DNA of 64,000 nt from Candidatus Scybalocola faecavium (GCA_018713145.1 DVFP01000009.1:1-64000), one strand, 5' to 3'; numbered from the stretch's first letter, positions 51,356-60,988 are shown. Notes: generated by a model from the sequence alone, not told the origin. Translations and numbers: made by a program.

Positions 51356-52993
51356 TTACTCCTCGTCTTCAGGGTGGATCGGATTAAAGGTCAATCCGCC
51401 TTCAAGAACCTTTGTATTTTCATATCCGGAAGCTTTTAACTGGACCTGGCTCATATAAGCCCGGCGTCCCCGGGTACATACTAAGAGCAGCGGCTCTTCT
51501 TTGCTCAGTCCGTTATAACCCGGCTTTACATCCTCAAGTTCTACAAACTGAGCGCCGTCAATGGTCGCCGTCTTTCCCAGGTCAACAATAGTACGGCCCT
51601 GTGCTTCACCCTGGGCAAACTGGGCCGGCGTAATAGAATCCATACGCCCGGTCATTTTATTTTTCAGAACATTCACTGCAGTCACTAATGGATGGATAGC
51701 CGTTGAAAATGGCGGTGCATACGAAAGATCCAGATCTTCCATGTCTGCCACCTTTGCCTTCATGGACAGTGCCATGACCGCAATATCTACTACCTTATCC
51801 ACTTCTCCGGCGCCAAGGACCTGAATACCTAAAAACCGGTCGGTCGTCCGGTCAGCGACCAGCTTGATAATAAATGAAGAAGCCCCGGGATAATAACCGG
51901 CCTTATCATCCACAACGCATAACGCACTGATCACATCGTAGCCTGCGGCTTTAGCATCGGCTTCATTTAATCCGGTACGCCCTACATTCAGCTGGGGAAG
52001 CTTAGCCACAGCAGTACCAAGAACCCCCGGATACTTTATCTTCTCACCACAAATATTTCTGGCAGCGATTCTGCCTTCCATATTGGCAGAAGATCCCATC
52101 GGCGACCATGACCGCTTTCCTGTCAGCCGGTTTGTTACACTGGCACAATCCCCTAAAGCGTAAATATTCTCATCACAAGTTGCCAAATACTCATCCACCT
52201 TCACAGTGCCGTCCGGCCAAAGCTCAATTCCGGTGTCTTTTAAAAATTCTGTATTGGGACGGATACCGGCAGACAGGATCACCAGATCAGCTTTCATAGC
52301 CCGGCGGCTTGTCTTTACCTTTTGTACATGGCCGTCCCCTAAGATTGCTTCCAGCCGTGTTCCGGTAAATGCCATAATATCCCGGTCTGCCAGCCAGTTT
52401 TCTACATAATCTGCCATCTCTTTATCAAATCCGGGGAGGATTTGATCCGCCATATCAATAACGGACACCATAAGGCCCCGGGCTGCAAGATTTTCCGCAA
52501 CTTCCAGACCGATAAGACCGGCGCCTACTACAACGGCACGCTTTACACTGCCCTGATCCACAGCCTGACGCACGGCAATGGCATCCTCAGGGGTACGCAT
52601 AAAGTAGACCCCTTCCAGATCAGTTCCCTCCACCGGAGGTTTCACCGGTCTGGCGCCTGTGGCAATGACCAGTTTATCATAGGTATAAATGTGTTCTTTT
52701 CCATCTTCTACGCTTCTGGCGGTCACCTGTTTTTCTACACGGTTCACAGCCACAGCTTCCATTAAAGTCACTACCTCCACACCTGTAAGCTTTGAGAAGC
52801 TTTCCGGTGTATTGACAATCAACGATGCCTTATCATGGATCACATCACCTACATAGTAGGGCAGTCCGCAGCCGGCATAGGATACATCCGCGCTCTTTGT
52901 CAGGAGCGTAACCTTTGCCAAAGGATCTTCCCTTTTGATTTTTGCGGCAGTTTTTGTTCCGGCCGCCACACCGCCGATAATTAAAACGTCCAT
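51356..52993 (-). CDS. CoA-disulfide reductase-like flavoprotein with rhodanese domain
   Basis: The product has 545 residues. The FAD loop is LIIGGVAAGTKTAAKI (4-19), and Cys42 in SYAGCGLPYYVGD is the redox Cys of CoA-disulfide reductases and NADH oxidases. The NAD loop is VVVGAGLIGLEVAENL near 155, and YALGDCASV is near 275. Residues about 445-545 are a rhodanese domain with Cys506 in LLVCTRGRRAYM. The fusion matches NADH-dependent persulfide or polysulfide reductases (Npsr/CoADR-RHD). The next gene is a siroheme protein and a LysR gene is divergent, so a sulfur redox module is likely. Confidence 0.85.
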   Translation of the reverse strand: MDVLIIGGVAAGTKTAAKIKREDPLAKVTLLTKSADVSYAGCGLPYYVGDVIHDKASLIVNTPESFSKLTGVEVVTLMEAVAVNRVEKQVTARSVEDGKEHIYTYDKLVIATGARPVKPPVEGTDLEGVYFMRTPEDAIAVRQAVDQGSVKRAVVVGAGLIGLEVAENLAARGLMVSVIDMADQILPGFDKEMADYVENWLADRDIMAFTGTRLEAILGDGHVQKVKTSRRAMKADLVILSAGIRPNTEFLKDTGIELWPDGTVKVDEYLATCDENIYALGDCASVTNRLTGKRSWSPMGSSANMEGRIAARNICGEKIKYPGVLGTAVAKLPQLNVGRTGLNEADAKAAGYDVISALCVVDDKAGYYPGASSFIIKLVADRTTDRFLGIQVLGAGEVDKVVDIAVMALSMKAKVADMEDLDLSYAPPFSTAIHPLVTAVNVLKNKMTGRMDSITPAQFAQGEAQGRTIVDLGKTATIDGAQFVELEDVKPGYNGLSKEEPLLLVCTRGRRAYMSQVQLKASGYENTKVLEGGLTFNPIHPEDEE

Positions 52994-53172
52994 ACCTTTT
53001 CCCTGCTGCCGTCTTTATCCATGACACGGCTGGCCGCCACAGGCCGGGCCGCTCAATGCAAAGCAGCAGCTCTCCTTTCTCTTTTACTGTGCTGCACATC
53101 ATCCAGTGAACGGCGCAGCATTGCTGTATATTTCCTGTCCACAGGACGGACAGTACCCATTTATTTACAGTA

Positions 53173-53203
53173 TATCACTTGATATAATTTAATAAAAGTG
53201 ATA
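53173..53203. promoter_or_regulatory. Inverted repeat in the LysR/flavoprotein divergent region
   Basis: TATCACTT (53173-53180) and AAGTGATA (53196-53203) form a perfect 8-bp dyad with a 15-base AT-rich centre. It touches the -10 box (TATACT on the minus strand, 53169-53174) of a weak promoter for the flavoprotein gene. This is the usual place for a LysR-type site. Confidence 0.5.
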
Positions 53204-53285
53204 TTTTATAATCATAATCATAGGTAAAATCTATTATTGCAGTTATTTCCATATGAACTGCGGTATATAGATCAAGGAGGTTTTT

Positions 53286-54209
53286 ATGACTCTGCGCCAT
53301 CTTAAGATCTTTGTAGAAGTGGCACGAACAGGGAAAATGAGTGCAGCCGCTCAAAACTGCTATATTTCCCAGCCTACAGTAAGCCAGGCGATCCGTGAAC
53401 TGGAGGAACATTATCAAGTACGGCTTTTTGAGCGTCTTTCCAAAAAACTGTTTATTACCCCGGAAGGCAAGACCCTGTTCAGCTATGCAGTGCGCACTCT
53501 GGAACAATATCAACAGCTGGAGGACGCCATGAACGGCATGGAAAAAGGGAATTCCCTGCGTCTGGGCGCCACTATAACCATTGGCACATGCCTGCTCCCC
53601 GGAATCATTAACGATCTGGATCAGGCTATCCATCCCCTGTCTCAATATACATATGTGGGAAATACCCACACTATTGAGGAAATGCTTTTAAAATCCCAAC
53701 TGGATATAGGGATTGTGGAAGGGATCGTCGAAAGTCCCGATCTGATCAGCATCCCCATTGCCAGAGATTATCTTGTCCTGGCCGCAGCCCCGGACCATCC
53801 GATCGCCCGGATGCCCCAGGTACACATCTCCCAGTTAAAAGACTACAGCTTCGTTCTCCGAGAATCCGGCAGCGGCACCCGAAAACTGTTTACGGATTAT
53901 ATGACCCGGGTAAATGTCCCTCTTCAAGTCATATGTGAAGCCGGATGCCCTGACGCAATTAAGCGTATTGTCTTATATAACCGATACCTGACAGCCATCT
54001 CTGTCCGGCTTGTGGAAAATGAGATGAAAAGTTCCAGCCTGAAAATCTTCCTGAACAAAGAAAATGCATGGGACCGGTCTTTTTATCTTGTATATCATAA
54101 AGATAAATTTGTCACCGAACCCATGCGGGCATTAAAGGATATTATGCAAAAGTATAAAGAGCCCTGGCTTCCGGATCCTGATCACATAGGATATATTACT
54201 GAAAGCTGA
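53286..54209 (+). CDS. LysR family transcriptional regulator
   Basis: The product has 307 residues. The N-terminal winged HTH is MTLRHLKIFVEVARTGKMSAAAQNCYISQPTVSQAIRELE (stated here in part as residues 1-40), with the canonical SQPTVSQAIRELEE. The effector domain has LRLGATITIGTCLLPGI near 95 and a typical CysB/CbbR-like fold. AAGGAGG precedes ATG 53286. It is divergent from the sulfur redox genes and probably controls them through the dyad at 53173-53203. The effector is unknown. Confidence 0.9.
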   Translation: MTLRHLKIFVEVARTGKMSAAAQNCYISQPTVSQAIRELEEHYQVRLFERLSKKLFITPEGKTLFSYAVRTLEQYQQLEDAMNGMEKGNSLRLGATITIGTCLLPGIINDLDQAIHPLSQYTYVGNTHTIEEMLLKSQLDIGIVEGIVESPDLISIPIARDYLVLAAAPDHPIARMPQVHISQLKDYSFVLRESGSGTRKLFTDYMTRVNVPLQVICEAGCPDAIKRIVLYNRYLTAISVRLVENEMKSSSLKIFLNKENAWDRSFYLVYHKDKFVTEPMRALKDIMQKYKEPWLPDPDHIGYITES

Positions 54210-54210
54210 T

Positions 54211-54861
54211 TTACAGCAGGATCACATCCCTGCCGGACAGGGCTGCAAAACACTGTCCCTGGCTGACAATATCCGCCTGGCCGCTGGTCGCCTCCGTAAG
54301 CTTTTTAATAAAGAAAGCCTTTTGATCCTCCCGCACCAGCCAGGTGGTTTCCACTGAATCTGTATATACCGAATCCAGACAGGGCACCTCCATATTCCCC
54401 GCAATATACTGGATTTTTCCAAGAGCAGGATAATCGGACGTAACCCTAATCTTTTCGCAGGTCTGCCGGGTCAGGATACGGCAGTTTTCCAAGCCCGCGG
54501 CCACGGCTCTGGAATAAGCGCGGACCAGGCCTCCGGTGCCAAGGAGCGTTCCGCCAAAATACCGGGTCACTACTGCGATCACATTGTGGACCCCTGCACC
54601 ATACAGTACATCCAGCATGGGCCGTCCTGCTGTCTGGGCCGGCTCCCCGTCATCACTGCACCGGGCGATCTCATCCTTTTCTCCAAGAACATAGGCATAA
54701 CAGTGATGTCTCGCATCCCAATATTTTTTTCGTATAGACTCAATAAATTCCAGTGCCTCCTCCTGAGTTGACACTGGCCGAATATCTGCAATAAAGCGGG
54801 ACTTTTTTTCTTCGATCTCACTGCTCCCGCCTTGATAAATAATCTTAAATTCCTTTTCCAT
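54211..54861 (-). CDS. YigZ/IMPACT family protein
   Basis: The product has 216 residues. Family motifs are EIEEKKSRFIADIRPVS near 14-30, RHHCYAYVLG near 52, CSDDGEPAQTAGRPMLDVL near 68-86 and VVTRYFGGTLLGTGGLVRAYS near 96-116. The C-terminal ferredoxin-like domain matches the YigZ C-terminus. The role is not well defined; links to translation or ribosome-associated stress are proposed for the eukaryotic relative IMPACT. AGGAGCGCACTT precedes ATG 54861. It ends 1 base after the LysR stop on the opposite strand. Confidence 0.9.
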   Translation of the reverse strand: MEKEFKIIYQGGSSEIEEKKSRFIADIRPVSTQEEALEFIESIRKKYWDARHHCYAYVLGEKDEIARCSDDGEPAQTAGRPMLDVLYGAGVHNVIAVVTRYFGGTLLGTGGLVRAYSRAVAAGLENCRILTRQTCEKIRVTSDYPALGKIQYIAGNMEVPCLDSVYTDSVETTWLVREDQKAFFIKKLTEATSGQADIVSQGQCFAALSGRDVILL

Positions 54862-55013
54862 AAGTGCGCTCCTGTCTGTTTCCCTCCAGGCGCCAAAGAA
54901 TCCCTTCATTATTTTGTGACGCCTTGATCTTATGTATAGTGTATCATATCCCCACCTTGCGGGGAATAATTTATTATAAAAAAATTGTTCTTTATTTCAT
55001 CACATTTATTTGC

Positions 55014-55019
55014 TATAAT
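55014..55019 (+). promoter_or_regulatory. Extended -10 promoter of the penicillin-binding protein gene
   Basis: TGC-TATAAT forms an extended -10 box. The -35 (TTTATT at 17 bases) is weak. The leader to the start is about 130 bases. Confidence 0.55.
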
Positions 55020-55149
55020 AAGGCAGTGTATACTTAATTGGCTGCTGTCCGTGTTTTTATAGCATGGATCAGCCTGCAACAATCAGATACAAGCCCTGTC
55101 TGATCCAGTAAGGGCTCATGTAATGACAGTCAAAGGAGGAATCAAAGAA

Positions 55150-57771
55150 TTGGATTACAGTAAATATGGCATATCTAAAAAGAAGCAAAATCTGCGTTCC
55201 AGTGCCAAAAAAGCTGAAAAGAAAGTCGGCTTTACCGTATTCCGGGTATTTATCATATGTTTTATCTTAGTTGCAGTCATTGGAGTTTCTGCCGGCATCG
55301 GCGGATTCCGGGGCATTATTGACAGCTCCCCGGAACTGGATCTGACCGCTATTGCGCCAAAGGGTTTTAAATCCTACATTTACAGCATTGACGGCCAGCT
55401 GCAGCATGAGATTGTTGGAACAGAGTCCAACCGTATCTATGTATCCATTGACCAGATCAATGAAAATGTACAAAACGCATTTATTGCCCTGGAGGATGAG
55501 CGTTTTCGCACCCATAATGGTATTGACCCGAGAGGTATTGTCCGTGCCTTCTTTGTCGGCCTTGCGAATGGCGGTAATTTTACCGAGGGTGCCAGTACGA
55601 TTACTCAGCAGCTTTTAAAGCTCACCGTTTTTTCCGGCGGTGCTGAAAGCAACCAGCTTTTACGTTTCCGCCGTAAGTTCCAGGAACAGTATCTCGCCCT
55701 TGAACTGGAAAAACAGTTAAGCAAGGATGAGATCCTGGAAGCTTACTTAAACATCATCAACCTTGGCCGAAGCTGTTACGGCGTGGAGGCTGCCTCTAAT
55801 TATTATTTTAATAAGAGCGCCAGCGAGCTGGATGTTTCCGAGGCGGCTGTCTTAGCCAGTATTGCCCAGAGTCCTACCAACAACAACCCGGTGGACAACC
55901 CGGAAACGAATAATACCCGGCGTGAGACTACTATTAACTATATGTACGACCAGGGGCTGATCGATGAGGCTACAAGAGATGAGGCTCTTGCAGACACGGG
56001 TATTTATGATGAGATCGCAGCGAATGCGGCAGCTTATACAGCGGAACAGGCTGAAGTTTATACTTACTATGAAGAAGCTGCCATTGAACAGGTCATTGAA
56101 GATCTCCAGACAAAAGCCGGATATACCCGGGAAGAAGCTTATAACGCCATTTACAGCGGCGCCTATAAAATTTATCTTGCCCAGGATCCGGACATTCAGC
56201 AGGTGGTGGATGAGGCTTATGCCAATGATTCCAACTTCCCTAACACAGAGTATCTGCTGGACTACAGCCTGTCCATTTATACAAATCCTGACGATCCTAC
56301 AGATGATACGACCATTAATTACAATACGGATAATCTTTTAGAGTACACCGGCGGAGAATATGCTTTCTTCTCCACAAAGGACGCAGCCATGGAAGCGATC
56401 CAGGGCTATAAGGATTCCTTAGGCATTGTAGAAGGTGAGACAAAGTACGTGGAAAGCATCAACCTTTCCCCTCAGGTACAGTCCTCCTTTGTTGTTATTG
56501 AACAGTCTACCGGTTATGTTTCCGCCATTATCGGCGGCCGTGGCGAAAAGACTGTAAACTTCGCCTTAAACCGTGCCACAGACTCGACCCGTCAGCCAGG
56601 TTCCGCATTTAAGATCCTGTCTACCTATGCTCCGGCCCTGGACGCCTGCGGCGATACCCTGGCCACCACTAAGATCGATGAAAATGTTGTGACAAAATCC
56701 GGAAATGTAGAGCATACGATCCGCAACGTAGACCGGGTTGAGACAAAACGAAATATGACCTTTAGGGATGCCATTGCCCAGTCAAAAAATACAGTAGCTG
56801 TCCGTACCCTCCAGGAAGATGTAGGTACAGATCTTGCCCTGAAATACTTAACGGAAAACTTCCATATTACAACCATGGATCCGGTAAATGACGCGGTGGC
56901 TGTACTTGCTATCGGCGGTATTACCAACGGTGTCACAAACCTGGAACTAACTGCGGCTTACGCGTCCATCGCCAACCAGGGACAGTACATCCGCCCGGTA
57001 TTTTATTCCAAGGTCCTGGATGCCAACGATAATGTCGTTTTGGAAAACTCCGCTACTGCACCGGAAATGTCTACAGCCATTAAAGCGACTACAGCCTATG
57101 AGCTGACCAGCGCCATGGAAGATGTTGTCAACACCCGGCAAGGTACAGCCAGCAATTTTGTTAATGTACCCAACATGCACATCGCCGGAAAGACCGGTAC
57201 TACCGACAGTTATAAGGATACCTGGTTTGTGGGATATTCCCCATATTATACCGCAGGCATCTGGTTTGGTTATGATAACAATATTGATCCGACAGACCGA
57301 AGCGGCTTCAGACTTTATCAGCACGAAGTTTTGTGGGGTCGGATCATGACAGAGATCGATTCTGTAAAAGCTCTGGAGGACAAAGACTTTGAAATGCCTG
57401 ACGGCATTGTGGAAGCGACTGTATGTAAGTCCACCGGACTAAGAGCCAGCTCTTCCTGTGATTCTATAACAGAGATCATGGCAGCAGATAAGGTTCCTAC
57501 AGAAACATGTACCCAGTGTACAGCAGCCCGTGTCTGCACAGTATGCGGCGGACTGGCCACAGCAAACAGCCCCGGCGTCCGCTGGGCCCGCGGTTCTTCC
57601 ATTCCGTCCTACTACTGTACATGCCAGCCCCAGACGGAAAGCGAGACACAGGCACCTTCTGCAGATCCTTCTACACCAGCAACACCTTCGGATCCTTCCG
57701 CCGGCGTTGACTCTGCCGCAGGAGGGACTACAACAGTAACCCCTGATCCGGGAACAACTGCAACACCGTAA
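55150..57771 (+). CDS. Class A penicillin-binding protein (transglycosylase/transpeptidase)
   Basis: The product has 873 residues from a TTG at 55150, chosen because AAAGGAGG lies 10 bases upstream; the in-frame ATG at 55123 would put that site inside the gene. A cytosolic basic start, a membrane helix (about 28-52) and the GT51 domain follow, with Glu in ALEDERFRTHNGID and the block EGASTITQQLLK. The transpeptidase has the S-x-x-K motif in PGSAFKILS near 485, SKN in AQSKNTVAVR and KTGT near 681. A Cys-rich segment near 780-815 and a Ser/Thr/Pro tail end the protein. It polymerises and cross-links peptidoglycan. Confidence 0.93.
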   Translation: MDYSKYGISKKKQNLRSSAKKAEKKVGFTVFRVFIICFILVAVIGVSAGIGGFRGIIDSSPELDLTAIAPKGFKSYIYSIDGQLQHEIVGTESNRIYVSIDQINENVQNAFIALEDERFRTHNGIDPRGIVRAFFVGLANGGNFTEGASTITQQLLKLTVFSGGAESNQLLRFRRKFQEQYLALELEKQLSKDEILEAYLNIINLGRSCYGVEAASNYYFNKSASELDVSEAAVLASIAQSPTNNNPVDNPETNNTRRETTINYMYDQGLIDEATRDEALADTGIYDEIAANAAAYTAEQAEVYTYYEEAAIEQVIEDLQTKAGYTREEAYNAIYSGAYKIYLAQDPDIQQVVDEAYANDSNFPNTEYLLDYSLSIYTNPDDPTDDTTINYNTDNLLEYTGGEYAFFSTKDAAMEAIQGYKDSLGIVEGETKYVESINLSPQVQSSFVVIEQSTGYVSAIIGGRGEKTVNFALNRATDSTRQPGSAFKILSTYAPALDACGDTLATTKIDENVVTKSGNVEHTIRNVDRVETKRNMTFRDAIAQSKNTVAVRTLQEDVGTDLALKYLTENFHITTMDPVNDAVAVLAIGGITNGVTNLELTAAYASIANQGQYIRPVFYSKVLDANDNVVLENSATAPEMSTAIKATTAYELTSAMEDVVNTRQGTASNFVNVPNMHIAGKTGTTDSYKDTWFVGYSPYYTAGIWFGYDNNIDPTDRSGFRLYQHEVLWGRIMTEIDSVKALEDKDFEMPDGIVEATVCKSTGLRASSSCDSITEIMAADKVPTETCTQCTAARVCTVCGGLATANSPGVRWARGSSIPSYYCTCQPQTESETQAPSADPSTPATPSDPSAGVDSAAGGTTTVTPDPGTTATP

Positions 57772-57772
57772 A

Positions 57773-57828
57773 AAAACGATCCAGTATACAAAGCTTTTAA
57801 TGCTTTTGTTTTACTGGATCGTTTTTTA
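57773..57828 (+). terminator. Terminator of the penicillin-binding protein gene
   Basis: Stem AAAAACGATCCAGTA paired with TACTGGATCGTTTTT, continuing into a second stem, ending in TTTTTT. It starts 2 bases after the stop. Confidence 0.9.
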
Positions 57829-57896
57829 TTCTGTAACTATTTTAGGACGGCTATCTTATGATCCGCTTTCTCACAACATCCTAAACGGTTACTTTA

Positions 57897-58253
57897 TTAT
57901 TTTTTTGTTTTTGGCTTGAATACCAGGGAGGCTAAAAACCCCAGGAACAGGGATGCGCTGATGCCTATGGCGGAGGCGGTAAAGCCGCCTCGAAAGATGC
58001 CTAAGAATCCTTCATTATTAACAGCATCCTTTACACCTGTCCACAGGGTATAGCCAAATCCGCATAAAGGCACACTGGCCCCCGCCCCGGCAAAGTCCAG
58101 AAGGGGCTGATACAAACCTAACGCGCCTAAGGCTACGCCAACACATACCAGCAGCACCATGATCCGCCCCGGGAGCATTTTGGTCTTTTCCATAAGGATC
58201 TGCACCAGGCCGCAGATCAGGCCGCCTACAAGAAAAGCTTTCACATAGTCCAT
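57897..58253 (-). CDS. spoVAE: Stage V sporulation protein AE
   Basis: The product has 118 residues with about four membrane helices. LVGGLICGLVQILMEKTKML (residues 8-27) and PGRIMVLLVCVGVALGALGLY are typical of SpoVAE(b). SpoVA proteins form the channel for calcium-dipicolinate in spores. The gene stands alone here, without spoVAC or spoVAD beside it, whereas they are usually together. The ATG at 58253 lacks a strong ribosome binding site (GAAAAGAGG is near). Sporulation-specific promoters were not identified. Confidence 0.88.
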   Translation of the reverse strand: MDYVKAFLVGGLICGLVQILMEKTKMLPGRIMVLLVCVGVALGALGLYQPLLDFAGAGASVPLCGFGYTLWTGVKDAVNNEGFLGIFRGGFTASAIGISASLFLGFLASLVFKPKTKK

Positions 58254-58313
58254 AGATTAACCTCTTTTCCTCATTTGAAAATAGGATAACCCTTATGGCC
58301 ACGCTTTATACAA

Positions 58314-60104
58314 TTATAATGGACGGGTATAAACCTTCAGCCATTCCCGCTCTTCTTCTGTTAAATATCCGGAAATGGTGTCATAAACCATTTTATGGTA
58401 CCGGTTCAGCCGTTCCAGGTCTGCAGCTGTCATATATTTTGTATCAATCACATCCAGATCAATGGGAGCAAAGGTAATGGTCTCAAAATACATAAACTGA
58501 CCATACTCGTTCTTCTCGCCTTTGCGGCATACCAGCTCATTTTCAATACGGATGCCATGGCTGCCTTCAATATAAACGCCGGGTTCATCCGTTGTCACCA
58601 TGCCAGCCTCAAGGACAGCACCATCATCCCTTTCAGGAACCCGTTTCCACCGAAAACCGTTAGGCGCTTCATGAACATTAAGGAGATACCCTACGCCATG
58701 ACCTGTGCCGCACCGGTAATCAATGCCCATATCCCACATCGGACCTCTGGCAAGAATATCCAGATTCAGGCCGATACACCCGTAAAGGAAATGCGCGTTG
58801 GCAAGGTTGAGCATACCTTTAAGTACGGCAGTATAGTGTTTTTTGATTTCATCAGATACAGGCCCTAAAGCCATGGTTCTTGTAATGTCCGTGGTGCCTT
58901 CATAATACTGGCCGCCGGAATCCACAAGGAGCAGTCCTTCCGGCTCAAGTACGGCGTTTTGATCCCCATGAGCGCTGTAGTGCATCATCGCAGCATTTTC
59001 TTTATAAGCGCAGATCGTATCAAAACTCAGCTCAATAAAACCATCCTGGCTGCGGCGGCACTGCTCCAGGTAATCACTGGCGGAAATCTCTGTCATAGGA
59101 ATCTTTCCTACATTATTTTTCAGCCAGTACATAAATTTAGTAAATGCCACTCCATCTTTTATATGGGCTTTGATCAGGTTGGAAATTTCTGTGTCATTTT
59201 TTACAGCCTTCATAAGAAGGGTAGGATTTTCACAATCGGTCACCGGACTTTGGGCCGGAATGTTTTTATAAATGGAAAAATTAATCTTTTCCTTATTGTA
59301 CATTACAGATGCACTTGCCGGGATGGTTTTCAGCCACTCATAAATATCGTTATAAGGCATAAGGCAAACACCGTTTTGCGCAAAATAATCCTTCATGGCC
59401 GCATCAAACTTTTCCTCATGGGCAAACAGATACACCTTGTCTTTTGTCACAGCAGCATAAGACAGGATCACCGGATTGCAGGCAACGTCATTGCCACGGA
59501 TATTTAAAAGCCAGGCAATATCATCCAAAGAGGTAAGCACATGAACATCTGCATGGCGCTCTGCCATTTTCTCTCTTACCCGGGCAAGCTTTGACTTTGC
59601 AGATTCCCCGGTATACTTTTCATCCAGCAAAAATGCCGGTTCCATGGAAAGCGCCGGACGGTCCTCCCAGATCTGACCGACCAGATCCTTATCATAAATG
59701 ACCTGTCCGCCATGGGCCTGGACATAAGATTCCAAACCACAGCCCATTTTTGCAGGGATCACCCGGCCGTCAAAACCGATGTTTTCATGATCCTTTAACA
59801 CGGATTTTAAATAATCTTCCATTACGGGAACCCCTTCACTGCCCTGTTTAAACAGAGTAATCGTGCTCCCTTCAAGCTGACGCTCTGCCTGGATATAATA
59901 TCTTCCGTCCGTCCACAGCCCGGCTTCCTCTAATCCTACTAAAAGCACACCGGCAGATCCGGTAAAACCGGACATATACTTTCTTGCGCCGAAATATTCC
60001 CCTACATATTCAGATAAATGATAATCATTGGTAGGGATAATATAATACTGGATATGATTCTCCTGCATAAGACTGCGGAGCTTTGCCAATCGTTCCTTGA
60101 TCAT
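58314..60104 (-). CDS. M24 family Xaa-Pro aminopeptidase
   Basis: The product has 596 residues, the long three-domain type. Metal ligands are seen in LLVDSGGQYYEGTTDITRTM (the two Asp), GTGHGVGYLLNVHEAP (His), and the two Glu in TDEPGVYIEGSHGIRIENELV. The N-terminal creatinase-like domains have YYIPTNDYHLSEYVGEYFGARKYMSG. It removes N-terminal residues before proline in the cytosol. The start ATG 60104 follows AAGGAGACATAAAAA, which is present twice in tandem. It lies 41 bases after the esterase gene in the same direction. Confidence 0.92.
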   Translation of the reverse strand: MIKERLAKLRSLMQENHIQYYIIPTNDYHLSEYVGEYFGARKYMSGFTGSAGVLLVGLEEAGLWTDGRYYIQAERQLEGSTITLFKQGSEGVPVMEDYLKSVLKDHENIGFDGRVIPAKMGCGLESYVQAHGGQVIYDKDLVGQIWEDRPALSMEPAFLLDEKYTGESAKSKLARVREKMAERHADVHVLTSLDDIAWLLNIRGNDVACNPVILSYAAVTKDKVYLFAHEEKFDAAMKDYFAQNGVCLMPYNDIYEWLKTIPASASVMYNKEKINFSIYKNIPAQSPVTDCENPTLLMKAVKNDTEISNLIKAHIKDGVAFTKFMYWLKNNVGKIPMTEISASDYLEQCRRSQDGFIELSFDTICAYKENAAMMHYSAHGDQNAVLEPEGLLLVDSGGQYYEGTTDITRTMALGPVSDEIKKHYTAVLKGMLNLANAHFLYGCIGLNLDILARGPMWDMGIDYRCGTGHGVGYLLNVHEAPNGFRWKRVPERDDGAVLEAGMVTTDEPGVYIEGSHGIRIENELVCRKGEKNEYGQFMYFETITFAPIDLDVIDTKYMTAADLERLNRYHKMVYDTISGYLTEEEREWLKVYTRPL

Positions 60105-60145
60105 TTTTTATGTCTCCTTTTTTATGTCTCCTTTTGTAGTTGCGG

Positions 60146-60988
60146 TCAAATTCCAACATTGCCGCTGTTCATGCCTTGATTTCCGCCCTCAAGAGGAAGC
60201 CAGTCTAAAATCTTTTTAATATACCGGTCCCAGAAATCCCACTCATGAGATCCGGGCGCTGTCTCAAACTTAAAGGACACGCCTTTTTCCTTCAGATAGT
60301 CGGCAAAATCTTCGTTGGCTGCCAGCAGGCTGTCATCCAGGCCGCAGGCCATAAAGATTTTGGGAAATTCTGCCTTTTCTTTAACCAGGCGATCCACCAG
60401 TACCTTGGGATTTAAGTCACTTTCCAGGGCTGCCTTTAAGTCCTGTCCAAAACAGCTTTGGGCATACTGCTTTGTCTCCGCGAAAAACGGATGGTCATCT
60501 GTGCGGGTCAAAAGCCCCTCATTCACCACTAAAGCGGAAGACAGGGCGCCGATGCAGCCAAAGGTATCATGATACTTAAGGCCATTATAAAGGGCTCCAT
60601 ATCCTCCCATAGAAAGTCCGGCAATGTATGTATCCTCCCGCTTATGAGAAAGAGGAAATGTTTTTCTTGTAAAGTTTACAAGCTCTTCTCCGATAAAACG
60701 GCTGTAATAATTACAGTTCCACGGCTGATCTACATAAAAAGCATTATCTCCTGAGGGCATGACCACAGCCAGATCCTTTTCCTCAGCCCACCGCTGGATC
60801 CGGGTCCCATGAAGCCAGTCTGTATTATTTCCCAAAACACCGTGGAGCAGATAAAGGGTCTTATAAGGCTTGCCCTCTTCACGCTTTGGCATCCCCGGGA
60901 AATAAAACTTATCCGTAGGCAGGATCACATTGGCGCTTACGGTTCTTTTCAGTTCATCTGAAAAGAAATTCACAAAAAAAGTTGCCAC
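60146..60988 (-). CDS. Esterase of the S-formylglutathione hydrolase/feruloyl esterase type
   Basis: The product has 280 residues. The nucleophile elbow is IAGLSMGGYGALY near 150, the catalytic Asp near FMACGLDDSLL and the His in PGSHEWDFWDRYI near 255. LYLLHGVLGNNTDWL is the oxyanion-hole segment. The protein starts with a GTG at 60988 after CAGGAGG; longer frames upstream lack a ribosome binding site. No signal peptide is seen. Related EstA-like esterases cleave short-chain or aromatic esters. The aminopeptidase gene follows in the same direction, without an obvious shared role. Confidence 0.85.
   Translation of the reverse strand: MATFFVNFFSDELKRTVSANVILPTDKFYFPGMPKREEGKPYKTLYLLHGVLGNNTDWLHGTRIQRWAEEKDLAVVMPSGDNAFYVDQPWNCNYYSRFIGEELVNFTRKTFPLSHKREDTYIAGLSMGGYGALYNGLKYHDTFGCIGALSSALVVNEGLLTRTDDHPFFAETKQYAQSCFGQDLKAALESDLNPKVLVDRLVKEKAEFPKIFMACGLDDSLLAANEDFADYLKEKGVSFKFETAPGSHEWDFWDRYIKKILDWLPLEGGNQGMNSGNVGI

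Noticed and set aside
53175..53669. Minus-strand frame over the start of the LysR gene
   Set aside because: It overlaps the HTH region of a well-supported LysR gene and shows no protein family features.
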